Origin: Polytrichum commune
Lineage: Eukaryota; Streptophyta; Polytrichopsida; Polytrichales; Polytrichaceae
NCBI GenBank assembly: GCA_950295325.1
Contig: OX485804.1
Coordinates: 18,230,001 to 18,294,000, forward strand
Reading direction: 5' to 3'
DNA: 64,000 nt
Position numbers and translations under genes: made by a program. Each line of letters starts with the position of its first letter. Within the stretch, counting starts at the first letter, position 1. The notes under the pieces were generated by a model. That model was not told the DNA's origin, ran no database searches, and worked only from the letters and a program-made list of their open reading frames with translations. Positions 1 through 12,493 of this stretch are shown here, piece after piece.

Positions 1-210
1 AAGTTCAAGACTGTAGGAAAATTACCGATCAGTTTAGAGGAATTTATAGAATGTACCCCAATTTAATAAAGGAAAACATGTAACCGGTTGGACTTGCAAA
101 CATTGGGATCTCAACCGATTATGCCCAAAAATCTCCCCGATCGCTGACTATGTGTACAAGCAGTTTGAATAAACAGGCTCTAGGTACAGTCATGGGGCTT
201 GTTTAGGTTT

Positions 211-469
211 AATCACTATATTCGTTAATTTGGGACTTTTTTGGCATTTTGAGACAGTTACAAATATAAGAACATGAATAAAATCACACAGATATTGGAG
301 AATGTTGTAAGATGCAAATACTTTGAAGCGGATGTTCATATCAAGAACCCAATTAAGAACTCATATCAAGATGGTTTAGGTAGGACGACCCAAACATTAG
401 ACCATGTTGTTGTGGTCCATATATTAATTTGAGACAAGAGAAAGTCTCAAATTAACGAATATAGTGATT
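211..469. mobile_element. Short inverted-repeat element (MITE-like)
   Basis: The left end (211-240) and the right end (441-469) are inverted copies of each other over about 28 bp. The left end begins AATCACTATATTCGTTAATT and the right end reads the same on the other strand, with one or two mismatches. The 260-bp size, the lack of coding capacity and the terminal inverted repeats fit a non-autonomous DNA transposon. I could not settle the target-site duplication. Confidence 0.6.
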
Positions 470-3400
470 TTACTGCTAGTGCTAGTTGGTAGACCAAGTT
501 AAGATAGAATCAAAGATGGAGGTGTGATAATGGGGGATGAATCATACGCCTAACTTGGGGATTTCCATAATTGCAGGGTCTAATGTGTGTTGGGTAGTGT
601 TGCATTTTCTATTCTAGAGGTCGGAGGCGGCATTATAAAATGTTTTTAAAATGTTTTTAAAATGTTTTTATATGTTTTTATATTTATTATTGAAAATCAT
701 CGAAGACATCAATCCATGAGGTCCTTAATGGCAAACCATTGTCGAAAACATTCCCTTCGTTTAAAATCAGTTCTTCGAGCTCTTCTCCGCCCAAGTATTG
801 ATCCATGAATGAAGACATTGCGAATGCAAACCACCATTCACGACTCGTTTGGTGTGCCATGTGGTGCGTTACGTATTTCAATATTTGTCAGTTCATGTGG
901 CAACACTCAAGATTCAAACATTGCCATTGAGTTTGAATGTATTAATACTATATGGTAATATGGAACAAATGACGAAGTTGAGTGTGTTTATATTGCCCTA
1001 CTGGCATGGACCAACTGTAGTCATGAATTTACAATTAAAAAAACATAAAGATGCCTCAAAATTTGCCAAGTACTTTAAAATGAAATTTAAAATGTGTATT
1101 TTAAAATAAAATAAAAAGAAATGCACCACTAGTGTTGGGGCAGTGTCAGGAGAGATTTTTTGGCCATACTCAATTGACATCCTAGTGTTCCCAAGTCCAA
1201 TCAGCTATGCATTCACATCTTCCGGTTTTCTATATTAATTTGGGGGTATATTCTACATATTCTTCTAAAATGATGGGTAATTTTGCTGAAGTCTTGAACT
1301 TCAACTGGTTCTTTCTCAAACTCAACCGGTTCATCTGTAACTAGCGGCCAGTTCTCCCCATTCATTGGTGTTTGCATATTAGACTGATGTAGAAGAATTT
1401 TTGTAATTTAATAAATGTAGGGTACATCTCTGGTACATTCAGATAAGTGTCGTATATCAAAATGAGGATCGACTGGACTTGGTGTGCCAATCACAGTCCG
1501 GGGAGTTCTGTAGAGAAACCGGCTAATTGCCGAGGTTTCTGGAGGTGGCTCGGATTTTACAAATTTTACCCGGAAGTGGCCTAAAGAGTGCAAAATTTAT
1601 CGGTTGATAGCCCCCATTTCCTAATGTGTTTAGGGAATTAGCCGGCAATTTTTTTTTCATTTATGCAATTTCCGGAAGGTCTAAAGTGTGGCCGGTTTTA
1701 TATTGTGGTGGTGGATGTGTCATGATCATTTATTCAATTTTTTTTTGAATTAATGTGGATTAATTCAATGTGGGCATTCACTCTCCATTTATTGTCATCT
1801 AAATAGTATCCTTAGCAGGCTTTGAACCTGGCAAAGCCCCTACCATATTAGGGCTAAGGATTTAGCCTTCGAAAAATACAAGCACCACAAAAGGGTCCAA
1901 GTATTATTCGGAGGCTAGTTAGTATTGAAAAGTCACGAGATTTGCGTACCATTGCCGTTAGTATCAATTGCCCCAAACGAACAAGGCACATCACTCATAC
2001 TCACTGTATTAGGAGAATTCAAATAAGAAGAAGGATTAGCATACAAAAAACGGTACTTACTGTCTTTCTTCCAAAGTGGGATAGCATCACAAATTATGTC
2101 ATCTACCTCTCATCTGGCCCTTCCAAGGCAATTCGCGGCATTGCATCGAGATTTCACAACTCAGAGAGGCCGGCTCCCTCACAACTCACACAGGCTTGCA
2201 GGTACTACGACGACACAACAACTCTCTCACAGAAGTAACAACAAATTTAGGGTCCAGGGTGCTTGTTTGTGAAACCGACAAAGAAAATGGAACCTCCACT
2301 ACTACGGAGTCAAAGCTGGTTTAGGGAAGCAAGGGGAGCCCTAAACCACAAGCCACTCTAACCCTAAAGGGCCTAAACCACAAGCCAACAAGGCATAGTC
2401 TCCAACTATGCATAGTATTGAAAACCTTACCTAAAACATATATATTTGGTCGGCTGCCCGCCGTGAAAATAATTTCTCAATCAGCAATTTGCCGTGGATA
2501 CTCTAGGGCAGCTTGCCGAAATGCCGGCATTTTATTTTTCTAATCGGCCCATTTCCGTAAACCTTCATTTTCTTCCGGAACCCCTTCCTAAACTTTCCAA
2601 TTGCATTCAGAAATTCTCAAAATCAACCGGCTAGCTCGTAACTAAATGCCGGCACTACCCGTTCATTGGCCTAGCCACTGGGCCCGACACCACCCTAAAT
2701 CCGGCCTCCCCAAAAAAGACATGAGGCCCACGGCCCCACCCCGCCTTGGTGGCAAGCACCACCCCCGCCCCCCACCCCACCGCCACCTAGGATCATTGAG
2801 GCCCTTGGATGGGCCTTGGTGGATCAACGGTCCGGATGCACCATGAAGAATCTTATATGTAGCGCCTCAGTGCAACGCCAACCGAACCAGCAAAAAGGTG
2901 TGAATCTAGCCAAGAAAGGTGTGGAAATAGCGATCCCCTATATATATAGCCTAATTATTATGCATTTTTTTGTATTAGCTATGTGGATGATCTTTGGGAT
3001 GAGTTGCCTACTTGAAGACAAAGGTGGTTGCTACAGTTTTTGAAGATTTGCATGATGGTCGTAAATAAATCAAAAGAACTTAAATTTGAGAACACTGCAA
3101 GCATAATTCATAACAATCAAAGATGATGTGGTTACTCAAAAGACGATACCCCAAACATGTTGTCTTGAGTATGAACTAATGATTATTTGCCAAGCTATTG
3201 AGCTTCAGTACTGAAGTAGGTCAAACCATTAGAGTGATAGAGAGTCCCCAAAGATAGGACGGAATCACACACGACACAGGAGGCACAAATGAACCCTTAA
3301 GAGTGAGTTAATTTAACAAAGAAGAGAATAAGAACTGGAAATAAGCATACCTTGTTATTAAAATTTTAATCCAATGTGACATTAATCCTTACAGACACTA

Positions 3401-3519
3401 GCTTAGTCTTCCATAAGATCTCGTTACTTGGGTTGGTTTCATTGATTGATTTAAGTGATAGCAAAAAATTAACTACAATGACCTTACACAATTTCAAATA
3501 ATCACCAAAATAGGCCACA
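470..3519. other. Gene-free, no confident gene
   Basis: Mostly AT-rich sequence with short open frames only. A GC-richer, proline-rich stretch at 2640-2850 is not recognisable as a protein. Minus-strand frames near 690-880 and 1410-1590 look mildly protein-like but match no family I know and are not connected by splice signals. I see no promoter or RNA gene. Confidence 0.5.
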
Positions 3520-3879
3520 TTGGCCCTTCATTTACCATGTTGGAGTAATATGTGGTTATTTCACCATTCTCCAAGTAGTCGGCTCTCCATTGATGGGTAT
3601 CTTTGCTCTCTAAAGGTTGCCCCTCTTCAACAACATCTAAACTTAGTTGCATTCCCTCAATACAATTTTTGTGGGGCAGAGGTGGTGAAGGACACCCTTT
3701 GCTTACCGGTCATTCTCTTAGTTCTTGAAATACAACTAAGTTATCTTCCACTTTTTTCTCACGTTCCTCAATATCTTCACCAAGATCAAAGGAAGACGAT
3801 TAGGAAGAATCGTCCATCTCAACCACCATTGGAGCTCGTTTCTTCCACTCTAATGTAATTCCAAATCACTCCCAATACT

Positions 3880-5400
3880 TGTACTATCATCTATGAACAA
3901 AACATCTCTCATGCAGCCAAACATGTCCGAATGTGCTTCCTCCAAATTTTTATTAGCTTGTCTTCCCCATCGTTGGGAAACGTTGCCCTATGTTGTTTAC
4001 CCTCAAGGCAAGCTTCAAAAATTAACGAAAATGTGGGGCAAGCAATGTGGCCAAGGTTCATATTATTTACCAAGCTTTGGAGTGCATGAACATTCTTCAC
4101 ATTCAAATGCCCAAGCCGATGATGTCCAAGTCAACAATGTCCAAAACTCATGTGTACCATCCTTCTCCAATGATTGTGTCAAATTGGCCACATCCGCTTC
4201 ATGCACCTTGGTAAATTTTATTTTATACAAATTATTTTTACATGGTCCCATTACAATCGTCATCTTATCCCGGTCATCTTATCTAATATATTCATTTAGA
4301 TTGAATTGCACTTTCAACCCAATCGTCAAAATCTTGTTGACCAAAAGCAAATATGTTTGCAACTTGGACACATAGAGGATATATTTTATACGGATTCTCT
4401 TGGTTGGTTTTTCATCATCATTTCAACGACAATGAAATCCATTCCAATTTCTTTTCACGACATTATCATCACCTAAATAGACATTGTGTGAAGCAATTAC
4501 CTCATATATATCAAACATTGCCCTATAGAAAGTCATATGTTTCATTGCTCTCAAGTCCATAATCTACTTACACGAATGTGAGCCATCTTACGTTGCAAAT
4601 GCATAGTCATCATCCTCTTTGGTGTTGTTTGCAATCTCTTTGTCATATTTTATTGATTTTATAATAAAAGCATGCAATGTGGCCCGGTTTACCACAATGG
4701 TAATATGTCTTCGCGTCTTTGCACCAAGACAGATTGCCCCTTTTGTCTTGATGCAACAACATTACGGCATCATCATCTCAGGGTTTATTTTCCTTCCTCT
4801 TTGACATCTTAAACGTGTTGTCACAAACTTCATAGTTAGCTCCTTCATCGGCATGGTCTTCAAGGCAATGATCATGTGTTCATAAGAAGGTGGCATATTC
4901 TCGAGCAAAGTCATGACAACATCTTTGTTTGTTACAGATACCTTCAAGCAAACAAGCTAATTTGCAAATGCCTTGACCTTATTGATGTAGTCCAAGAAGT
5001 CATCATTTTCTTGCATCTTGCATGTAAAGGATTTGCAGCGAATGAAGAGAATGTTGAACAAGCTCTTCATCAATGCATATTACAAAGGACCTTTCATATC
5101 TTCATTGGTTCTTTGCAACTCCTAATATGTGCAAGTTGAGTATATGCCAAATTGAGTGCAACAATGCTTATTACATTTTTTACACTCCTTTGGTATTTTA
5201 TTTTTCTTTCACTTTGGGATTAGCATTAAAAGGTGGAGCTTCCTTGGATTCATCTACAATGTACCAACATTCCGTAGAAGCCAACCCATCTCTAGTTGGA
5301 ACCTCCAAATATTGAAGTTATTTCCATTGAACATGTCAATAGTTCTAGCACATTCACCTTCACGTGATGCTATCTTATGCTCATAAATTGGGAATGTGCT
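3880..5400 (-). mobile_element. Decayed Ty1/Copia retrotransposon fragment
   Basis: Read on the minus strand in several frames, this is the front half of a Copia polyprotein with many stops and frameshifts. From 4947 to 4762 there is a gag segment with the pattern LLENMPPSYEHMIIALK typical of Copia gag. Near 4720-4665 lies a zinc-knuckle remnant (HCGKPGHIACF). Around 4570-4510 is a protease-like stretch (IMD.RA.KHMT, compare the family's WxxDSGAxxHMT). From 4263 to 3909 runs the GAG-pre-integrase region (HLNVKNVHALQSLV, then CLEGKQHRATFP). The integrase core and reverse transcriptase are not visible, and I found no long terminal repeats. The element is dead. Confidence 0.8.
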
Positions 5401-5469
5401 ATCTATTAACTCAAATAAATATTTTTTAAGCTATTATATGTACTCAAAGGCTTCACAACCTTTAATTAA

Positions 5470-6590
5470 CCCCTCTTGAGCTAAAAGAACCTTTTACACC
5501 TCAATCTACTCAAGTTAGATTATCTTGCTGTCAATCCACTCAAGTTGGATCTTCTTGAACTCAAATGAGCCTTTGAACATTCAATCCATTCAAATCATAA
5601 TTTTTTGCTCTCATTGTGTTTGTGCACACTCAATCCAATTCAATCACATGTTTTGGACCTAAATCGGCCCTCTTGCTCTCAAAAATGTCTTTGCACCCTC
5701 AATCCACTCAAGTCAGATCCTTTTGAACTAAAATAAACCATGTGTTCTCAGACATGTCTTTGCACCCTCGATCCACTCAAGTCATGTCCTTTTGAATTGA
5801 AATAAACCATGTGTTTTTAGACATGTCTTTGCACCCTTGATCCACTCAAGTCATATCGTTTTCAACTCAAATGAGCCCTCATTCTTTCAAATGTGCCTTT
5901 GCACCTTTAAATTAGACCCCCTACAACTCTTATGTGCATTTCATCCTCAAATCATTAAAATTAAATCTTCTTCAACTCAAATGTGCCTATGCACCCTCAA
6001 ACCACTCAAATCAAATCTTCTTCAAATCTAATGTACCTTATATACTCAAACCACTCAAATCAAGTATTTTTCAACTCAAAAGTGTCTTTGCACACTCAAA
6101 TCACTCATATTCGGCCTCTTTCAATTTTAATATGTATTTCCACCCTCATGTCACTCCAATCAAGCCCTTTTTAACTCGAATGTGCCTTTGCACCCTCAAA
6201 TCAATCAAATTAGGCCCTCTTCAATTCAAATGCCCTTAATACCCTCAAATGTGCACAATTGCACTCAACAACCTCAAATCATGTTTTCTTAAACTCAAAT
6301 GACCTTAATGCCCTCAAATGTGCACAACGGTACCCAACAACCTCAAATCAAATCCTCTTCAACTTAAATGACCTTCAATACACTCAAATATGCACAAATG
6401 CACTCAACCAACTCAAATCACCATTTAAGCATTTACAAACACTCAAATCAACACTTACACCTCCAATGTGCATTTATACACCTCCAAGGCTTCAATCTCC
6501 AAACCTCCAAACCTTCAAATTTCCAAGCATCAACCAATGCCCCAAACATACACCAATGCACTTCCAACACAAAGCACCCCAAAAGCTTCT
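5470..6590. repeat. Minisatellite-like tandem repeat array
   Basis: About 1.1 kb of degenerate tandem units built around CACTCAAATCA, CTTCAACTCAAATG and TGTGCCTTTGCACCCTC. Spacing between successive TTTGCACCC motifs is near 70 bp at 5690-5900 and shorter further on. One strand is strongly pyrimidine-rich. The open frames over this region arise from the repeats and are not genes. Confidence 0.8.
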
Positions 6591-6869
6591 CTGAGCACTA
6601 AAACCTCTCAAGATTCATTCCCTTATCAACTAGCAATCAATTCTCTAACTCTAGAACTTGCGTGAATGCACCCATAACTTATTGAAACACAATAGAATTA
6701 GAGATCAGATGGCACAAGCATATACACATTTACAAAGCCATATGAATAATGTTTGAAGTGAAATGATCACCTCCACCCTCTGCCTTGCTCTTTATTGTAT
6801 TTTTCCTCCTTGGTTCATATAATGCATATGGGATATCTTGCTCAAAAAACTGATCTAATTTTATAATGG

Positions 6870-7101
6870 GACTACACCATTTATGGTATTTAGTGTCACT
6901 TACTATTTCGAGTTAGGTAAAGCTGTAATTTTTATGATTTATATGATTTTCTACCAAGTAAAAATGATATTGTTCTATAATCTCCAAACAACCAATGAAA
7001 TCTTTGTTTATGAAAAACATGATGTACAATATAATTATAGCAATGTATAATTCCCAATAGTAAGTTACACTAAATACCATAAGCAGTGTATTTGGTGTAC
7101 C
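6870..7101. mobile_element. MITE, family A (TACACTAAATA termini)
   Basis: The left end reads CTACACCATTTATGGTATTT followed by AGTGTCACTTACTATT. The right end reads AATAGTAAGTTACACTAAAT followed by ACCATAAGCAGTGTA, the inverted copy of the left. About 230 bp lies between the termini, with no coding potential. Related termini occur at 17953, 19094, 26739 and 62579, so this is one small family of non-autonomous elements. Confidence 0.7.
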
Positions 7102-9136
7102 TTCTCTTGTACTCTAACTTTATAAATTGCAAAAAAAACCCTTGAGCAATTAAAATAGGGGCCAAGACTCTTCCCCTACACACCCCAAGATTTATCCTCA
7201 AAAGGTCAGAAAGAGGGTGAACCACAAGGAAAAATCATGAGCTTCATTAGAGTTCATTGTAAAGTCTTGGGACCACACTCCAAGTGACTTGGCTAAGAGG
7301 TGAAATTAAAGCCACCAAAATAAAGTTTGAGGTTTAAATTAACATGTTTAAAATGTAGTGTCCGTATTTAGAAAATTGGTTTTCTAGTTTGCCACATCAA
7401 GATTGGAGGGCCAATCTACTCTTACATAGACCAATCCAAGATTAGGGTAGTGAATCCAATGTGAAAACCCTATTTAGATTTTAAAGTTTTCTCGAAGGTC
7501 TCTCAGAAAGACTAAAAATGCATTGTAAACATGGTGGCATCACAAACCTTCATAATAGAGTTATTCTTAAAAAATCATGAGCAACCATATGGTGTGTCAG
7601 CCAGAAACACCCTAGTTCCAACAAATACACTGGAAATATATATAGTTCATTGGGCCCACTCACCTCACAACTCCCAAAAAGTTTCCAAGCTTACTTGGAA
7701 CTTAAGAATATCGATTGTACTTGGGACTATACTTTGGTGAGGACTAGAATAGGAGGAAAGACTCTCTAACCATGTATTTGTTTACAAGTCCAAGCATGGA
7801 AGAATCAAAGTGTATAAGAAATAGAAATACATTGGAGTTGTATGTAGAGCTCCTCAAAGAGGGACAAAAACTTGGAGTTTGGTCCATGTTTGAGATCATT
7901 TGAAATATGAGAGAAACACTTTGGACCTCCACTTTCAATCCCAAGAGGATTATAAGGACCCAAGTGGATATTTATGTCTTCACCATAATGTGAACTTAAG
8001 ACTAGGGGGCCTAATTTAGTTACTCGTCTTGAACAAACACCTATATTTGAGTGGTGAGATGTGGATCTAAGAATAGACACCAAAAGGGACATATTTTCAA
8101 GGGACTACATTCTTAAACTTTTGTTAACCATTCTAGACACAAAAAAATCAACATATTTGGGGAGAACCTAAAGTGCTAAAACCGTCACTTCAAAATTTAT
8201 GTGTATGAAAAAACATTATATTGATAAACGTTAAGATGTTCCTTGTTTGCAATTGAAAGGGAACACTAATGCACCAAAGTATGACCAATCTAAAATTATT
8301 CGTATGCAAAAGTTGTATGGGATTCAAAGCTTTAATGGTAGGTAACACAAAACCAATACAAGATCTTGATGTTAAGGTGATGGACATTCTCAAAATCAAT
8401 ATGTACTTATAGTGCAAGAGTGTAGGGTATTGGTTTTGGATGGTGTGTTGATTTTCTAACGCTCAACCTCATATAATCATTCAATGAGCAAGAGAAACCT
8501 TACTTTCATAATGACTAAGATATTCATATGAGCTCCAAAAACATAGCTGCAGGCACAAATTGGATTTGCTAGTCATCTTGCATAAATTTTGGGTGTTATA
8601 CACATCCTATAAAAGTGTCTGTTCAAGACCCAATTACCTTCTTACTGTAATATGCTTGCACTCAATTCAGATAATACTATTTACATATATGCCATTTACT
8701 TTCAGGCTCTGCTCTTAGAACATAAGTTACAGGCAAACAAACCCTAAGCCAACTTTTCTACTTCCCTAGCCAATGTCAAGGGAGAGAGGAAAATCTTCAA
8801 ATACAATTGTACCTCTCATCCATCCAACATTAAAAACTTCACCCCTATAAGTTTGTGGGCAAATTATGTCAAATGACTTGGATGAGACTAACTCAGGGCC
8901 TTTGAAGCCAAGTCCGGTTTCAACTACACTAAAATTATTAACAATCCAGACTGCATGCTTATTTCAGAGTTCTTATGCTGAAGGAATGAGAGGTGCGGTT
9001 GCATGCAATAATTCCCTCTCTCCGATGTCAAGATCCTTGCACCAGAACCCCCTCACTCTAGTTCTACAACTGCTACTGTTGCAGACATGGAAGGTAGAAG
9101 ATGTTACTTAGGGTTACAGGTGATTTTAAATACATA
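7102..9136. other. Gene-free, holds a dispersed repeat copy
   Basis: No gene is supported. The stretch from about 7900 to 8600 (GACACCAAAAGGGACAT, then AACCATTCTAGACAC, then CATATGAGCTCCAAAAACAT) resembles sequence near 28650-28920, 33880-34100, 42920-43200, 52155-52440 and 54130-54360. It is therefore one copy of a non-coding interspersed repeat. Confidence 0.5.
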
Positions 9137-9976
9137 CAGAGCCAGCCCCCCACTTTAACCAAACACTGGTTTTTGCAAAACAGCATGCAGCAAAGAGAAG
9201 CAATCAAATGAAACAAGACAACATTTGAGCCTGGATAATTTGCTTGGAAAGGATTCACTGACAGGACCAATAGCTGCTACTTATAACAACGGTTACAAAT
9301 GAAGGTGTAACCAAAATACAACTTAATATCATTGTGATAAACCTTTCAGAATCTGAATTTCATGTTCTCCTTCATTACTACTGGAAAAGCCAATGCAAAG
9401 GCTCCCAAAGAAAACATGCATCATGTAGGACAGATCATGTGTATCTTAACAGCATATGGGATCCTAGTACTCAGTGATTTGAATGCTAGCACTTCAGCCA
9501 AATTATGACAAGAAGATCCTACTAACAGAGCCAGCCTCACTTCAGCCAAACACATACCCAGCCATATAACACTCCTCACCTGAGCCAGTTTTCGGCAAAG
9601 CGAAGCACTCAAATGAAAAAGACGATACATGAAGGTGGGAAATGGGAATGCTTGCAAAGGGATTACTGACCAGAATATCATTGATCAATACCTGCTATCA
9701 AGACAGCAGTTACAAATGAAGGTTTAACCAAAAGACAACCAAAGGTCATTGAGATAAACCCTTCCAGAATTCAAATTTCATGGCTCCTTCATTACCAATT
9801 GAAAAAACAACACAGGACTCCCAAAGAAAACATACATCACATAGTACACAGATCATGTGTATCTCAACAACATATATGATCCAATGCTCTGGCAATTCAG
9901 ATGCAGCTAATTTAGACAACAATTATCAGATGCCTTTGAGTGCTGCCACTTCAGCTAAATTATGGCATCAAGGTCC
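9137..9976. repeat. Tandem duplication of about 390-450 bp downstream of ALIS
   Basis: Copy 1 runs from about 9137 to 9524 and copy 2 from 9525 to about 9976. Both start ACAGAGCCAGCC. They share, in the same order, GGTTACAAATGAAGGT or AGTTACAAATGAAGGT, CTCCTTCATTAC, CCCAAAGAAAACAT, AGATCATGTGTATCT and ACTTCAGC(C/T)AAATTATG. The repeat lies about 0.5 kb beyond the stop codon of the minus-strand ALIS gene, so it may touch that gene's 3' end. Confidence 0.75.
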
Positions 9977-10502
9977 ACAAGATGATCACTTTCATCCCTA
10001 AAGAGACTCAAGACTTCACCATGTCCACCCACACATGACGAAGCCTACATCACACATGCGGACTGATACACATGGCAAGTGCTCCCAACCGAGAAGAATC
10101 TTGAGCCATCACGAGTAATCTCATGATATCCAGGAGGTTTCAGTTGCAAAAGCTCCAGGTGGAAAAAATTAAAACCCAAAGGACTCAAAGAATTCTCATA
10201 TTGACCTTGAAGGTGATCAAGGCAGCAATTATTTACAGATCACTGGTAATCTATAACTTGGTGTCCACTTACTCCAACAAGACTGTGCCAAACACTGAGC
10301 ACTTGAAAAGATATGTAAGACCTCAGCTTTGATTTTGATATCGATATCATACAAGGAATCAATTTCAGGTGGAAGTAGGAAAATCGTTTGAGGAGCTTGC
10401 AACGACCTGCCTGCATGGCAGTCTGGCTCCATACATCCATATAAATCAATCAACAAGCACCTTGTGGCGGCAAGTTGGGAGTGGTGAAAGAATCATTAGG
10501 AC

Positions 10503-11597
10503 TCAATTCCTGGAGTGATCAATGCCACTTTTCTTGTTCCAAGAAAGATATGAAGTGTCTCCGAGGGGCCGTGGATTCTTAAGATGGATCAAGAAAAACG
10601 CAAGCGCCAACAACACACAGAGCAATCCCACAGTCAAATATGCAATTCCCAGGAATGTGTTTTTCCCACCCATCCAGCTCGTGGTCGACAGCACCAGCTT
10701 CTTGCTGCCACTGAAGGAGTAAGTGTTGTACACATTGTTGATGGTGACACTGATTGTCTGATTTACCTCCAAATCCTGCTTAATTTTCCCCCACAGCTTC
10801 CGAAAGTTTGGCAATGCAGCCGTTCGCATCCACACAATAAGATTCTCATCCTCACTGAGAGGCTTGTTCAGAGGCAACGCAGCACCTCCAATCAGCCCCC
10901 ATCCACCAGTACTGTTGTTGTTGGGGAAAAACTCAGGTTTCACATTACTCCCAAACTTGCTCTGCTTGTCACTGTTCCAAGCAATCCCTGTGTTATCCAC
11001 AACAATGGGTGTATTTGAAGCCACCGCACCCGGGGCATTGGACAAGGTGAAATTATAAGTATCATTGAACAAGCTCCACGCAATAAGCCCACATGGAACA
11101 ATGGTATCAGCTCCACCATTAACAGTCTGGATGGGGTCGCATGACGAAAGTCCAGTTGCCTTGTCACCACGGAGCTGCTGGTCATTCCTGCTTTTCACAT
11201 ACCGCCTATGGTTCTGGTAGAAATTATCAAGCTCGTAGTACACATACACAGGCTGACTCATCTTCTTCGGCACAGTCAGGGTGACAACACACGTATGATT
11301 CGACCCGGGGTTTTGGATATAGCTCACCCGGTCAGCTTTACTCGTGGCATTTTGGATGCACTCTGCGTCATACCTGTGGACGATTTCCACCACAGAGTTC
11401 GACGCCAGCAGTGTGATAACCCCGATGGGAATAAACACTATGCCTACGATCATGAACGTGGCCATCACCCATCCCGGTGTCAACAGCGGCTTGCATGCTG
11501 GCAGCTCCTGTTGTGTGAACTTCGTATACTTCGGTTTCTTTGACTCCTTCTTCACCGCCACGGGTCCCCCTTCCTCCGAAGTGCTCGCCCCATTCAT
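10503..11597 (-). CDS. ALIS: ALIS/CDC50 family beta subunit of P4-ATPase flippase
   Basis: A 364-aa intronless gene for a CDC50/LEM3 family protein. In plants these ALA-interacting subunits bind P4-ATPases, let them leave the ER and are needed for moving phospholipids across Golgi and plasma membranes. Membrane segments lie at residues about 44-65 and 315-338, with cytosolic ends and a large lumenal domain between them. Visible family blocks are YYELDNFYQNHRRYVKSR (120-137), PCGLIAWSLFNDT (168-180) and WMRTAALPNFRKLWG (256-270). Cys80, Cys103, Cys153 and Cys169 fit the two conserved disulfides, and several N-x-S/T sites (for example 83, 100, 178, 182, 279) suit a glycosylated lumen. Length is normal for plants. 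The ATG at 11597 has A at -3 and precedes a charged N-terminus. The stop is TGA. Confidence 0.96.
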   Translation of the reverse strand: MNGASTSEEGGPVAVKKESKKPKYTKFTQQELPACKPLLTPGWVMATFMIVGIVFIPIGVITLLASNSVVEIVHRYDAECIQNATSKADRVSYIQNPGSNHTCVVTLTVPKKMSQPVYVYYELDNFYQNHRRYVKSRNDQQLRGDKATGLSSCDPIQTVNGGADTIVPCGLIAWSLFNDTYNFTLSNAPGAVASNTPIVVDNTGIAWNSDKQSKFGSNVKPEFFPNNNSTGGWGLIGGAALPLNKPLSEDENLIVWMRTAALPNFRKLWGKIKQDLEVNQTISVTINNVYNTYSFSGSKKLVLSTTSWMGGKNTFLGIAYLTVGLLCVLLALAFFLIHLKNPRPLGDTSYLSWNKKSGIDHSRN

Positions 11598-11899
11598 CCT
11601 GCCTTGCTACAACCACAACAAAGTCACAGGGAAAAAGAAAAACGCGGACAAGCACAAGCACAAGCACAAGATCCGAAGAACCGGACTCAGCAACCTCCTG
11701 CGAAACTTGCAAGATCGAAGGCGGCGACCAAGTGAACAGCCACTCGCACATACGTACTCCACGAGCAGTAAGACCAAAGATCCCTCGCAACTGCAAATTT
11801 CGCGAGCTCGGGCGAGAGTCTTGGCAAAACCCTAATGGCTCCCCTGCTCCTCCTGCAAACCCTCCCTCTTCTCTCACTTCCAACAATGCACAGGCAAGG

Positions 11900-12097
11900 A
11901 TGCAAGCTAATGAGCCACCACTTCAAGTGCGGTCGGTTTCGCCTTCTGTTACGGCGATCTGTGAGGCAGTGATGAGACGAGGAGCTAAAGTGCCGGCAGC
12001 ACCGATTGGGGCTGTTTGGCGACAGCGGAAGGATTCTTCGCCGAACTGGGAATACGTAAGCAAGTTTGACTCGCGAGTTGCTAACCAGGTGCCGTAA
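11900..12097 (+). CDS. Unassigned short ORF, divergent from ALIS
   Basis: A 65-codon frame within a longer open frame (11540-12097) in GC-rich sequence 0.3 kb upstream of ALIS, on the opposite strand. The predicted peptide starts MQANEPPLQVRSVSPSV and includes the stretch VWRQRKDSSPNWEY. I recognise no family. The sequence CAG/GTGCC at 12086-12090 could be a splice donor, which would make this the first exon of a gene whose remainder I cannot find, since tandem duplications start at 12144. It may equally be chance coding-like sequence in the ALIS promoter and 5' UTR. Confidence 0.25.
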   Translation: MQANEPPLQVRSVSPSVTAICEAVMRRGAKVPAAPIGAVWRQRKDSSPNWEYVSKFDSRVANQVP

Positions 12098-12143
12098 AGA
12101 CCCAGGCTGAATTTCCCTTTGTAATCTAAAATAGCCTTATTTT

Positions 12144-12493
12144 GATAGTCTTATTTTGAGTAATGCATTTCACGTATTTCGGAACGCATTACGTTTCTAG
12201 GCAAGGCACTACGTTTCTCAACCAATCAGAGCCGCTGATACCCAGTTTTGAGTTTTTGATGCATTTGGGGGAGTGCGTTACGAGGAACATGGACAGCTAC
12301 GTTCAGCCCATATTATGAGATAGTCTTATTTTGAGTAATGCATTTCACATATTTTGGAACGCATTACGTTTCTAGGCAAGGTATTATATTTCTCAACCAA
12401 ATTAGAGTCATTGATATCCAATTTTGGGTTTTTTATGCACTTGGGGGAGCGCGTTACGAGGAACATGGACAACTATGCTCGGTTGTTGTTTCA
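12144..12493. repeat. Direct tandem duplication, 175-bp unit
   Basis: Two adjacent copies, 12144-12318 and 12319-12493. Both begin GATAGTCTTATTTTGAGTAA and both contain ACGCATTACGTTTCTAGGCA and GCGTTACGAGGAACATGGAC. The copies differ by scattered substitutions and small indels, so the duplication is not recent. No coding function is apparent. The sequence between here and 12762 holds no gene. Confidence 0.85.

Noticed and set aside
2640-2850. Proline-rich GC-rich frame
   Set aside because: Composition alone creates the open frame; there are no motifs, no splice context and no neighbours.
5470-6590. Regularly spaced repeats that might suggest a CRISPR-like array
   Set aside because: The units are degenerate, contiguous and low in complexity, with no unique spacers, and the DNA is a plant nuclear genome.
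11368-11886. Long minus-strand frame overlapping ALIS
   Set aside because: It is a different frame from the confirmed ALIS protein, has no family match and is explained by the GC-rich leader.
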